Origin: Methanomicrobia archaeon
GTDB taxonomy: Archaea; Halobacteriota; Bog-38; Methanoflorentales; Methanoflorentaceae
Reading direction: 5' to 3'
Assembly: GCA_015660915.1 (NCBI GenBank)
Contig: JACTTZ010000007.1
Span: forward strand, 1-64,000
DNA: 64,000 bases
Below the pieces are notes generated by a model that was not told the DNA's origin, ran no database searches, and was given only the letters and a program-made list of their open reading frames with translations. The position numbers and the translations under genes were made by a program. This document shows, in pieces, positions 53,294-62,539 of the stretch; within the stretch, counting starts at the first letter, position 1, and the number at the start of each line of letters is the position of its first letter.

Positions 53294-53946
53294 TGGTCAG
53301 TGACGCTAAATCAAGCAAGTTCGTGGAACTGTTATTGGGGTGGCACGAGCACAATCGTAGGGTTTTTCCTTGGAGAGAATATCGAACCCCCTACAACACG
53401 CTTGTGGCTGAGTTTTTCCTTCAAAGAACTCCGGCCGACAGAGTTGCCGGTTTTTACTGTCAGTTCATACAAAAATACCCTGATCCATTCACGCTTTGTA
53501 GCGCCGACCCTAATGTCGTAACGAGTCTGTCTACACAGTTAGGCTTAAAAAAGAGGATTTTGTGGCTTATCGAAGCGTCCAGAGTAATCTGTGAGAGATT
53601 CAGCGGGCGCATCCCAGACACAAACTCAGACTTGAGATCACTCCCAGGCGTCGGTTGTTACACCGCGTCTGCAATACTATCTTTAGGCTACGGCAAAGAT
53701 GTCGCCATAGTCGATGTGAACGTGACTAGAGTGTTGACGAGGTTTTTTGGATATTCCAGCTCGTCCAGAAAGCCTAATCAGGAGCTAGAATCGCTAGCAG
53801 AAATGTTACTCCCCAAAGGAAAAGGCTCGGACTTCAACGAGGCTATGCTAGATTTTGCAGCGCTTATTTGCCGAAAGAAACCTAGACACGAAGACTGTCC
53901 ACTGATTGATTGTTGCACTTTTTATAGCCATTTTGTAAGCGTTTGA
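53293..53946 (+). CDS. MIG/MutY-like HhH-GPD DNA mismatch glycosylase
   Basis: 217 residues of the endonuclease III superfamily. The helix-hairpin-helix LPGVGCYTASAILSLGYG near residue 117 keeps the Tyr and the catalytic Asp lies in IVDVNVTRVLTRFFG near 140, matching the Tyr and Asp of the T:G mismatch glycosylase Mig.MthI. Its C-terminal cluster region CRKKPRHEDCPLIDCC deviates from Cys-x6-Cys-x2-Cys-x5-Cys, with His in place of the second Cys. Coupled to a cytosine-5 methyltransferase, it would repair T:G from 5-methylcytosine deamination. Confidence 0.87.
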   Translation: MVSDAKSSKFVELLLGWHEHNRRVFPWREYRTPYNTLVAEFFLQRTPADRVAGFYCQFIQKYPDPFTLCSADPNVVTSLSTQLGLKKRILWLIEASRVICERFSGRIPDTNSDLRSLPGVGCYTASAILSLGYGKDVAIVDVNVTRVLTRFFGYSSSSRKPNQELESLAEMLLPKGKGSDFNEAMLDFAALICRKKPRHEDCPLIDCCTFYSHFVSV

Positions 53947-53947
53947 A

Positions 53948-54139
53948 TCGCTGAACGGCCCGAAGAATGCTGGTGTGTGGACGGACAAAGGAGTTGCGCT
54001 TGCCTTAGGCCGCCGCCAAGAGGCGCTTCAACGCATCGATACGGCGATTAAGACCACTCCGCGGAATGTATCTGCGCGAGAGATGTCCGAAAAACAAGGG
54101 TGTTATCAAACCTGCCTTGGCGTGCGCGTTGCACGCTGA
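53948..54139 (+). pseudogene. TPR-protein remnant
   Basis: With no start codon, the frame from 53948 reads SLNGPKNAGVWTDKGVALA followed by GRRQEALQRIDTAIKTTPRN, a good match to tetratricopeptide repeat consensus (W..KG.AL..L....EAL...D.AI...P.N). It then drifts and stops at 54137-54139. This is a fragment of a TPR protein left at the end of the restriction-like operon. Confidence 0.55.
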
Positions 54140-54535
54140 CACATTGAGATAAAAGGCCGTGCCTGCAGGCAACCCAACGTCGTATTTTGGCGAGTAACCC
54201 GGGACATAAAGCTGTAAATTTAGCAACAATCGTAACACTTTAGCCGTATCCGACCACTCGCGTGGGAGTCAAAACCTCGGAACTCCGCCGCGATCTTAAA
54301 CACTTCTCAAAATATGTAAATGTTCACAAAAATATCCGTTCGTATATAATCCATTATATTGCTTAACGTCTCTAATTTACGGAATTCAGAAATATTTCAC
54401 GCGTTTTTTTTTTCATTAACTCTCTGTCGCGAGTACGTTTGAAGCTGTGCTTAATCAATGACGTGGACAATGGTCGGTCACAAGCTACTGTAACACTCAC
54501 TATAAGTATAGCTAGTTTTTTTAGTAATTTGTCAA
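54140..54535. other. AT-rich intergenic region
   Basis: About 400 bases. The part 54300-54535 is strongly AT-rich with long T and A runs, typical of a transcription end between the two accessory modules. A minus-strand frame (54005-54238) antisense to the TPR remnant lacks recognisable character. No repeat family or attachment site could be defined. Confidence 0.4.
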
Positions 54536-57500
54536 TCAATCAAAGAAGTTGACGAGCTTATAGAAAATGGCTTGTCCATCGTTTGTTCCAACTGCCAGGT
54601 AAACACCATCAAATGCAAGGCTTTTTACCGGTAAGTCAAGCCAGGTCATAAATCTCAAACTATCCGTCTCAAGATCCCATACCCTCACAGTTTTATCCAC
54701 ACTCCCCGACACCACCCTCCAACCGTTTGGTGTTATGCAGACGGCAGAAATTATATCAGTGTGCCCCTCCAGCACCCGCTCAAACTTACCCGTGTCAAGG
54801 TTCCATTTCCTGACGGCGTCATCATTACTCTCCAATAACGCCCTCCTCCCGTCCGAAGTAATGCTGATTGCACTCCTCCAGTTGGTGTGCCTCCCAAGCA
54901 CCCTCTCACATTCCCCCGTCTCAAGGTTCCATACCCGGACGGTGTTATCCACACTCCCCGACACTGCCCTCCTGCCGTCAGGGGTGATGCTGACTACCAA
55001 AACCGGGCTTGGCCCCTCCAGCACCCGCTCACACTTACGTGTCTCAAGGTTCCATACCCTGATAGTGTCATCCTGACTCCCCGACACTGCCCTCCTACCG
55101 TCGGGGGTGATCTTGACTGCAGAAACTGCCCCAGTATGCCCCTCCAACACGCGCTCACACTTACCTGTCTCAAGGTTCCATACCCTGATTTCATAAGAAT
55201 TACCTGATACAGCACTCCTCCCGTCAGGGGTAACACTGACTGCATAAACTCCTCTAGTGTGCCCCTCCAACACGCGCTCACACTTACCTGTCTCAAGGTT
55301 CCATACCCTGACGGTGTTATCCACACTCCCCGATACCGCTCTTCTGCCGTCCTGAGTAATGCTGACTGCTTCAACAAAACCGTTATGTCCTTTCAGCACA
55401 CGCTCACACTTTCCTCTCTCAACGTCCCACACCCTGACGGAGTTATCATTACTCCCCGACACCGCCTTCCTCCCGTCCGGGGTGATGCTCACTGCATTAA
55501 TCCAGCCTTTGTGCCCCTTAAGCAGCCCCTTCTGCACACGCTCCCGACAAAGACGCAGGAGCATTGGACGAATTTGAGCTTTGTGCCCCTTAAGCAGCCC
55601 CTTCTGAACCCCCTCACATTCCCCCGCCTCAAGGTCCCACACCCTGACGGTGTCATCATAACTCCCCGACACCGCCCACCTGCCGTCCTGAGTAATGCCG
55701 ACTGCAGAAATTCTACTTGTGTGCCCCTTCAGCACCCGCTCACACTTACGTGTCTCAAGGTTCCACACCCTGACCGTTCCATCATCTGCTCCCGACACGG
55801 CCCTCCTCCCGTCAGGGGTGATGCTGACTGCGTTAACGTTGTTATTAGCTCCAAGCATAGGAGCGCCTATATCCCAACTCTCGTGTGGGGTGATGACTTC
55901 TGTAATCAGTTCGGTATGCCCCTCTAGCACCCACTCACACTCCCCTGTTTCAAGGTCCCAAACCCGGACCGTTGTATCCGATCCGCCCGACACCGCCCTT
56001 TTTCCGTTAGGGGTAATGCTTATCGCTCTCACATCTTTTGTGTGCCCCTCCAACACCCGCTCACATTCGCCCATCTCGAGATCCCAAACCCAAACGGTAT
56101 TATCAGAACCTCCCGACACAGCCCTCTTGCCGTCCATGGTGATGCTGATTGCACTATTCCAGCTGATGTGCCCTCCAAGCACCCCCTCACACTCCCTTGT
56201 CTCAACGTCCCACACCCTGACGGTGTCATCATAACTCCCGGACACAGCCCTCCTCCCGTCCGAAGTAATGCTGACTGCTTCAATCCCGCTAGTATGCCCT
56301 TCTAGCACCTCACACTCCCCTGTCTCAAGGTTCCACACCCTAACAGTTTTGTCCACACCCCCCGACACCGCCTTCCTCCCGTCAGGGGTGATGCTGACTG
56401 CATAAACTTCCTTAGAGTGCCCCTTAAGCAGCTCTTCCAGCACCCGCTCACACTCCCCTGTCTCAAGGTTCCACACCCTAACAGTTTTGTCCACACCCCC
56501 CGACACGGCCCTCCTCCCGTCCGGGGTGATGCTGACTGCATAAACCACGTTAGTATGTCCTTCCAGCACCGACTCACACTCCCCTGTCTCAAGGTTCCAC
56601 ACCCTAACAGTTTTGTCCACACCCCCCGACACGGCCCTCCTCCCGTCAGGGGTGATGCTGACTGCATAAACCCAACCTGTGTGGCCTTCCAGCACCGACT
56701 CACACTCCCCTGTCTCAAGGTTCCACACCCTAACAGTTTTGTCCACACCCCCCGACACGGCCCTCCTCCCGTCAGGGGTGATGCTGACTGCATAAACTTC
56801 CTTAGAGTGCCCTTCTAACGTTTTAAGGCAACTCTCCTGTGAACGAAACGGCGGGCGGCGAATTCTCAATAGCAGTGGTTCCGTGTCCCGTTCAGTAGTT
56901 ATAATGCGTTGTGCTTGTTCGGCTACTGGACCCGCATCAGCATAGTTAAATGCGCTCTGGATGCAGAAAGAATAGACCGCAGCGAACTTGGAAAAAAGGT
57001 GTGAATGAGAGTTGAGAAACTGGTGATATAACCTAACTCTTGCGTGCGGTGAAAGTACTGGATCCCCCGCTACGCCGCTTTGATCATCTTGCCGATCCGA
57101 TGGGATCGATGGCGGAGGTATTGGTAATAGGAGAATATGTTCCGGTGGTGCCGCTACAGATTTCCCCAAGGATCGCTCCCTCCGACGAAAGTCACTGCAC
57201 GCCTTTGCATAAGCAATCAGTTCTTCTCCATAGCGTCTCTCTGCCTCCTCTCGCTCGCGCTCTTCATAAACTTCCTCACGTGCTCCAGGCAACACCTCAC
57301 GTGCCCGCACGTAGTCAGTAATGAGGTCATACGTCATGCCTGCGACGCACTTTGCTTCAACAAAGTGGAGGTCGGTGAGTGTATTCTCAAGCCCCCTCCA
57401 GAGCGTGCCCTTACGTTGCTGATAAGGTAGCTCTGATGCCACGCGGTGGTCCGGAATCCGCCGCGCTGTATCTTTGAATAGAGGATGTGTGTGACGATCG

Positions 57501-59563
57501 CCGAAGTACCGGGCGAGTGCAGCGTGACGCTCTTCGCTCATATCAGTGAGATATCGGGCTGTGACTGCCTCTGCGAGTGCCCGGTGGTAGAACCCGATAA
57601 GACTCGTCTCATCGGCCCGCCGCTCTGTGAGGTACGGCTCGAGGTCAAAGAAGAGGCGTGACCACACGACGACGGGGAGGCGCTGTTCTGGCAGTTTATG
57701 GTGGGCGTGCGTCTCGAAATCAGCAAGCACATCCTTATTAGTCGACAGCACGTCAAGTAGCTCATCCTCAGTCAGTCCGTGCCTTGCTGCAGCAAGATAC
57801 CCCAAGCTGAGCGACACAAGCGCCTTTCCATGTTCTCCGCTTAACCGATCAAAAAGATCACCGATAATGCCGGGCACGTCAGCGCTCAATGACGTCACCG
57901 GGGAGTATGACTTCCAACGCCGCGCCTCCTCAAACGCCAGCTTCAGGTACAACGGGAGCCCGTTCTTGCCGAATGCGGTAAAAACCTCCTGATACTGTAA
58001 CGGTTGGAGCTTGCGTCCTGCTTCTGTCAGCCATTTGTCGAGCAGCGCTCGCCCCTCAACAACGAGCATCTTACCGAGCGTGATAGTCAATGCAGGCGGG
58101 CGACGTTGCTCGAGCATCGCTTTGTGCTCAGAGGACAAGGTCGATACGACAACCCGTGCGTGAGGGGGGAGCGTCGTCGGTATCCAGTCAAGCCTCTGGG
58201 CGTTATCAGCGTCTGACAACTGGTCCAGTGCATCCAGGAACACGATCAGCGGTTTTTCCTCAGCGCCATTTCCCAGCCGTTCGGCAAAATCTTTAACGAG
58301 GTCCTTATAATCCGTCGGGACCGTTGACTCATCGATCTCATAGCATCGTGAGATCTCACGACAGAGACTCTCAAGCAGCGACCGGATATCCGATGATGCG
58401 GATGTTGCTCCGATGAAACGCGTGATAACCACCGCATTAGGGTTTATCTCGCTGGCCACGCGCGCTGCTTGAGCCACAAGCGCCGTCTTGCCTGATCCTG
58501 ATGCGCCATAAGCCACTAGAGGTTGGTTGTCATCGCTGCGCATATAAGCAGCAATCTCACCAAGGATACCTTCACGCCCGGTAAAATGCTCAGCGCGTCC
58601 CTCCCCGAATGTTCGGTGATCGAGGACCTCCTGATCAAGCACGTCTACCGTCTCAATTCTTCCTATCTCTTTCAGGATCGTCGAGGAAAGGGACGCATAA
58701 ACATCTATGCAGAGCTGGTCTTGGTAGTCAACGGGGAGAGGACTTCCTTTATTTCCATCACCTTCTTGCCACTCGACCTTATACCTAAAGACGTTGCTCG
58801 GCGGCAGATGCGTGTCAAGCCTCTCTTTCAAGTCGGCCAACCTTGTTTGGGCATTGCTATCGAGTGATCCGCCATTGGCAAGGTCTACGAACCGTCGCGC
58901 ATCATGCGGCAGGTTATGGATCGTCCGGAAGAAGGCGAACGCGTGCTCCTCAATGGGTTCGACGTTGAGTGCTCCGTAATAGATCTCCTGTCCCGTTGCC
59001 GAACCGAAGAAATCGAAGTACTGAGCATCGTTCAGGGTCATCCCCTGCACGGCCTGTTGCATGATCTTCAGCAACTGCTTCTCAACGGGCTCCCACCGCT
59101 CCTGAGCCACGAACTCGCCGGTCCGCGGCTGCAGACAGTAAACCGGCGGCACCGCGTTATCGTCACGGAGGTACCAGCGCGTCAACAGCGCTTCGTCTTC
59201 TTCGTCGTTTTTCTCACTTTCAAGCACTCGCTTAACAATATCATCAAAGATCTCTGCATCAATCTCATACGGCAACGGCCGCCACCCGTACCGCTGCCCC
59301 AACAGGACGATGAAGTTCGGCTTCAGCTGTGTGTGCTGACAGCGCTCGAGTTCTTCAATGCAAATCGGGACGGTTCGCTGGTCAAGCGCCGCCTCCTCAC
59401 GAACCCCCCACCGCAGGTCGATGGCCTGGAAGCGGCAGCCGTGCTCTTCACAAAGTTTACGGAGTTTTGGGAAAACGCCACGTTGCAGCGCGTTCCGCTC
59501 TTCCTTAAAGTCAGCAAAGGTGGAGCTGACGAAGATACGAAAGGTCCGAGAGGTATAGGTCAC
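54536..59563 (-). CDS. Giant DUF4062-NTPase-WD40 (STAND-type) protein
   Basis: 1675 residues. N-terminus: DUF4062 (FRIFVSSTFADFKEERNALQ, IDLRWGV near residue 50). Centre: P-loop NTPase with Walker A VAYGASGSGKTALVA near 350 and Walker B LIVFLDALDQL near 440, followed by helical regions. From about 910: roughly 16 WD40 repeats of 42 residues (LEGHT..VYAVSITPDGRRAVSGG), enough for two propellers. The architecture matches STAND signalling NTPases and eukaryotic TEP1/NWD1-like proteins. GTG start 16 nt after the RyR gene. Probable sensor in a conflict or immunity module; ligand unknown. Confidence 0.88.
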   Translation of the reverse strand: MTYTSRTFRIFVSSTFADFKEERNALQRGVFPKLRKLCEEHGCRFQAIDLRWGVREEAALDQRTVPICIEELERCQHTQLKPNFIVLLGQRYGWRPLPYEIDAEIFDDIVKRVLESEKNDEEDEALLTRWYLRDDNAVPPVYCLQPRTGEFVAQERWEPVEKQLLKIMQQAVQGMTLNDAQYFDFFGSATGQEIYYGALNVEPIEEHAFAFFRTIHNLPHDARRFVDLANGGSLDSNAQTRLADLKERLDTHLPPSNVFRYKVEWQEGDGNKGSPLPVDYQDQLCIDVYASLSSTILKEIGRIETVDVLDQEVLDHRTFGEGRAEHFTGREGILGEIAAYMRSDDNQPLVAYGASGSGKTALVAQAARVASEINPNAVVITRFIGATSASSDIRSLLESLCREISRCYEIDESTVPTDYKDLVKDFAERLGNGAEEKPLIVFLDALDQLSDADNAQRLDWIPTTLPPHARVVVSTLSSEHKAMLEQRRPPALTITLGKMLVVEGRALLDKWLTEAGRKLQPLQYQEVFTAFGKNGLPLYLKLAFEEARRWKSYSPVTSLSADVPGIIGDLFDRLSGEHGKALVSLSLGYLAAARHGLTEDELLDVLSTNKDVLADFETHAHHKLPEQRLPVVVWSRLFFDLEPYLTERRADETSLIGFYHRALAEAVTARYLTDMSEERHAALARYFGDRHTHPLFKDTARRIPDHRVASELPYQQRKGTLWRGLENTLTDLHFVEAKCVAGMTYDLITDYVRAREVLPGAREEVYEEREREEAERRYGEELIAYAKACSDFRRRERSLGKSVAAPPEHILLLPIPPPSIPSDRQDDQSGVAGDPVLSPHARVRLYHQFLNSHSHLFSKFAAVYSFCIQSAFNYADAGPVAEQAQRIITTERDTEPLLLRIRRPPFRSQESCLKTLEGHSKEVYAVSITPDGRRAVSGGVDKTVRVWNLETGECESVLEGHTGWVYAVSITPDGRRAVSGGVDKTVRVWNLETGECESVLEGHTNVVYAVSITPDGRRAVSGGVDKTVRVWNLETGECERVLEELLKGHSKEVYAVSITPDGRKAVSGGVDKTVRVWNLETGECEVLEGHTSGIEAVSITSDGRRAVSGSYDDTVRVWDVETRECEGVLGGHISWNSAISITMDGKRAVSGGSDNTVWVWDLEMGECERVLEGHTKDVRAISITPNGKRAVSGGSDTTVRVWDLETGECEWVLEGHTELITEVITPHESWDIGAPMLGANNNVNAVSITPDGRRAVSGADDGTVRVWNLETRKCERVLKGHTSRISAVGITQDGRWAVSGSYDDTVRVWDLEAGECEGVQKGLLKGHKAQIRPMLLRLCRERVQKGLLKGHKGWINAVSITPDGRKAVSGSNDNSVRVWDVERGKCERVLKGHNGFVEAVSITQDGRRAVSGSVDNTVRVWNLETGKCERVLEGHTRGVYAVSVTPDGRSAVSGNSYEIRVWNLETGKCERVLEGHTGAVSAVKITPDGRRAVSGSQDDTIRVWNLETRKCERVLEGPSPVLVVSITPDGRRAVSGSVDNTVRVWNLETGECERVLGRHTNWRSAISITSDGRRALLESNDDAVRKWNLDTGKFERVLEGHTDIISAVCITPNGWRVVSGSVDKTVRVWDLETDSLRFMTWLDLPVKSLAFDGVYLAVGTNDGQAIFYKLVNFFD
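56320..56825 (-). repeat. Near-identical 126-bp tandem repeats encoding WD40 units
   Basis: The string CTCAAGGTTCCACACCCTAA recurs at about 56324, 56462, 56588 and 56714. Three spacings are 126 bp or 138 bp (the latter with a 12-bp insertion). Copies are almost identical at the DNA level, unlike the more degenerate repeats at 54640-56200. This indicates recent expansion or gene conversion. Confidence 0.85.
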
Positions 59564-59579
59564 ACGTCTAACCTACCCG

Positions 59580-62237
59580 CTAGCATTTAACGATGGTATA
59601 TCCGGCCTTTGCCAGGATTTCGGGGATTCCGCGCACCAGATCGCGATCCTTCTCTTTCTCCTCAGGAGGCTCATTATCCCACGGGACCAGGCATTTATGC
59701 AGCTTTTTTGCGTGATCTGTCTGAGGCGCATACCTCCAGCCATCATCCAACAGAGATCGCATCCATCGACTGTGTTCTGCTTCAGCGAGCTGCTCTATCA
59801 CCGTATCGGGGAAACGGATACTGGGTATGTTGCCTGATGTCGGGACCATTACATAGCCGGCTGCCGCCAGCTTGACCGGGATGTCGCTCACGTAAAGCCG
59901 GTTCTGCTCCTTGAGCGCATCAGAAAGCTTGGCATACGGTAAGAGTGCGGCGTGGGTCTTGAGCTGCTCGTTGGTCGTCGCACCATATTTGTAGCCACGC
60001 GATCGCAACCCTTTGCAGAAGATGTTGTGGGCAAGTTCAGCCAGTTCCTCCAGTACATTCTCTGGCGTCTCAGGGAGCTCGACTTGTCGCACTAAGCACA
60101 TAAACAGTTTCCCATCGCAGTGGAGGTCGAGCTGGGATTCGGCTGGTAGATTGGAGCGTTCGAAGACGGTCTTGCCTGCCAACTGACTCATGGCGATGAT
60201 CGCATCAATCGAACGCGCCCCATGCTTGTAGTCACTCGTTCTCAGGAACGCACGAAGCACGCCGCGGTCGATGTTGAGCAACTCCTTCTTGTCTCGTTTT
60301 GTGAATAACTGCGGCGCACTGCGCTTCAGGCTCGACCGCAGCAAGATGGCGCGGCGGATGATGAAATATGGGTCAGTCGCGACGTGCGCCGGATCACGTT
60401 TGATCCTGTTGGGACCCAAGACGTTGATGTAACCTTTGAGCCTGCTGACGAAATCGGGCCCCTTAACCGCCCGAAATTCTTCTGGCGTCAGCTCCTGACC
60501 GAAGGCTTTGATGTTGGCGCACGTCCCGCCGGCGAAGACGAAGATCGATCGGCCGATCGGATGGGTGATCTGGCCTTCCTGGAACGCGCCGTCCTGCATG
60601 GGCGCGAGGAAGTACCGCAGCCAGCCGAGCTGCACCCCCTCCAACGGGGTGTCGAACTCGTCCCAAAATACGAGCGGGATCTCACCGGTCAGACCAACAT
60701 CGCGAACCTGATGGAAGGCCGAGAGCAGATCATCGGCTGAATCGAACTGAGAGAGGTTGAACTCAAGCACTTTGATCTGCCCGGGGCGAAGCGACTTAGC
60801 GATCTCGACAATCCCGAAGGATTTACCCGATCCGGGAGGGCCGAAGACTGCTATAGAGAGCGAACGTCTCTGTGGTGGTTGGTTACAATATTCAAAGACC
60901 AAGTTGCGAATGCTGCGAAAGCTTTCGATCTCCTGTCGGTCGACCGTAAGCAGTTTGCCGAACTGTCCCCAGGGCACCCCGACGAGGGCGGTCTCAGGTC
61001 CTTCACGAACGACCTGCGTGGCGGTTTTGTAGAGGGTGCGTATGTACCGGTCGTGTAGGATGGTCCAATAATCGTCGACGAACCCTTGCTCCTCCCCGTT
61101 CCGATCGACGAAACGTTTCGGATCCGGCACCTGGGCGACCGTGAACGGCGTGTTTGCTTGGGCGAGAGTCGCTACGACCTTCTTTTTTGGGAAAGCAAGT
61201 TTAGCCTCAGCCGGCTTCACGCCCCGCTCACCGTAACCTTCGAGGTGGAGGGTCCTAATGGCTGCAAGCCCGGCTTGGATGCCCGCGCTGAGGTTCGGCT
61301 TCCGTAGGTTGCGCATCAACTCGCGGGCAAGCCCAGCGGTCAGGCAGCTGGCATATCCAATCATCCCTCCGGGGTGCTTTTGCTCCCACATCCCTTCCAT
61401 AACGAGTGGATCGAAGAATAAAGAGCATTGGAAATCAGCGTTTTGTCGCGACAGGTGGATGGCCCCGGCTGCCCCGAACGATATAACCACGTGCGCGCAA
61501 TCTGACAACGAGTTGACGCACGGGTTGTACACAAGTTCCCAAAAGACGTCTTGGGCGGTGCGTTCCCACGAGAGCTCCCGGCTTATCTCTACCTCACTTA
61601 AGCGCAGGTCAGAAACTGTGGCGACCACGATCAGTCGGTCAGCACAGCTTTGGTGAAGCTTTTCCCACAGCGGTCCCTTAGCCAGGGGGTTGGCCATTTT
61701 GAGCAAAACCCATGGACGGCGTCTCCCTTTGGTATTGAGTGCCTTCGGCCAGAGCTCTTTCTGTTTTCTGAACCCTTTATTAGCGTCGTCGAGGATCACG
61801 AGGTTAGCAGCTGGCGGGTCGTCAACCACCTTTTGCCACGCTTGGACTTCCTCGCTCCGTGCCCGATCCAAGCCGAGAAACTCTTCTACGCGCCACGCGG
61901 TTTTTCTATGGTCGGGCTGGTCTGTCTCCACATATTTATGGGGCGACCAGATCGCATACGAGTGATGGTAGTGTGCATCATCCGTATGTACGCTGCGGGA
62001 CTCATACGGGGCGTTGGTCTGATAGAGTTTAAACTGTGTAGATTCATTGCTTAGCAGCTCCTTGATAATCGCTTCGATAAGGTCTGCCAATAGGGCGCTG
62101 CCGCCACGCTGCCAGTAGGTGCTGGTCGTTCCCCAAAAGGACGTATCGCGTTTGCAGCGGGCTGCACGTGCCAGATTCCAATCCATGGCAACGTCCCCCG
62201 TCACGATCACAATTTTTTTCGCATTGTCAGCGCTCAA
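59580..62237 (-). CDS. PfkB-like/AAA ATPase/RyR-domain protein
   Basis: About 885 residues. Start: KIVIVTGDVAMDWNLARA, resembling the PfkB/RfaE opening motif, with a degenerate later segment VVISFGAAGAIHLSR. Near 467: Walker A VFGPPGSGKSFGIVEIA; near 530: Walker B PLVFWDEFDTPLE, an AAA-type ATPase. C-terminus (about 815-880): HSRWMRSLLDDGWRYAPQTD, the RyR domain proposed to bind nucleotides in prokaryotic conflict systems. TTG 62237 has GGAGAGG ahead; TTG 62252 is also open. It is the upstream partner of the WD40 gene, 16 nt apart. Confidence 0.82.
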   Translation of the reverse strand: MSADNAKKIVIVTGDVAMDWNLARAARCKRDTSFWGTTSTYWQRGGSALLADLIEAIIKELLSNESTQFKLYQTNAPYESRSVHTDDAHYHHSYAIWSPHKYVETDQPDHRKTAWRVEEFLGLDRARSEEVQAWQKVVDDPPAANLVILDDANKGFRKQKELWPKALNTKGRRRPWVLLKMANPLAKGPLWEKLHQSCADRLIVVATVSDLRLSEVEISRELSWERTAQDVFWELVYNPCVNSLSDCAHVVISFGAAGAIHLSRQNADFQCSLFFDPLVMEGMWEQKHPGGMIGYASCLTAGLARELMRNLRKPNLSAGIQAGLAAIRTLHLEGYGERGVKPAEAKLAFPKKKVVATLAQANTPFTVAQVPDPKRFVDRNGEEQGFVDDYWTILHDRYIRTLYKTATQVVREGPETALVGVPWGQFGKLLTVDRQEIESFRSIRNLVFEYCNQPPQRRSLSIAVFGPPGSGKSFGIVEIAKSLRPGQIKVLEFNLSQFDSADDLLSAFHQVRDVGLTGEIPLVFWDEFDTPLEGVQLGWLRYFLAPMQDGAFQEGQITHPIGRSIFVFAGGTCANIKAFGQELTPEEFRAVKGPDFVSRLKGYINVLGPNRIKRDPAHVATDPYFIIRRAILLRSSLKRSAPQLFTKRDKKELLNIDRGVLRAFLRTSDYKHGARSIDAIIAMSQLAGKTVFERSNLPAESQLDLHCDGKLFMCLVRQVELPETPENVLEELAELAHNIFCKGLRSRGYKYGATTNEQLKTHAALLPYAKLSDALKEQNRLYVSDIPVKLAAAGYVMVPTSGNIPSIRFPDTVIEQLAEAEHSRWMRSLLDDGWRYAPQTDHAKKLHKCLVPWDNEPPEEKEKDRDLVRGIPEILAKAGYTIVKC

Positions 62238-62252
62238 TTTTTTCCTCTCCAA

Positions 62253-62539
62253 ATGTTCGAAAATACGTTCTTCGCCTGATCAGACCAACAAGCGGTTTGT
62301 GCAACAAAATCACCGCTGTAAAATTCTCTCTGAAGGACGGGCAACGTGTCGTATAACTGTCCTTACAATGTGTGGCCCTGTTTTATAAAAGCGTTACACT
62401 TGGGGTATGTTTATGTGAGTACGCGAGCGTTGATGTCCAAGACGGTCATAACCTAGTTGGTGATAACTAATCGATTAAGAAAAGATCCTGACATCACCTT
62501 TTTACTCACGTCGTGTTGAGTTCAAGCATTAGGTTATCC
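62253..62539. other. Intergenic region between the RyR gene and the small hypothetical gene
   Basis: About 290 bases containing the promoter of the RyR/WD40 operon. The phrase TTCAAGC(A/G)TTA with GAGGTATGTC is duplicated across 62520-62600. No gene recognised. Confidence 0.35.

Noticed and set aside
3322-54252. Similar 23-base strings near 3325 and 54230 (GTAACACTT then AGCCGTA)
   Set aside because: 20 of 23 bases match, but a pair of this quality is expected by chance in 64 kb and only one copy is part of an inverted repeat.
54735-56818. Several long + strand frames opposite the WD40 region
   Set aside because: They are shadows of the tandem repeats; the minus-strand frame is continuous for 1675 residues with recognisable WD40 units, and the antisense frames only repeat a low-complexity Pro/Leu pattern.
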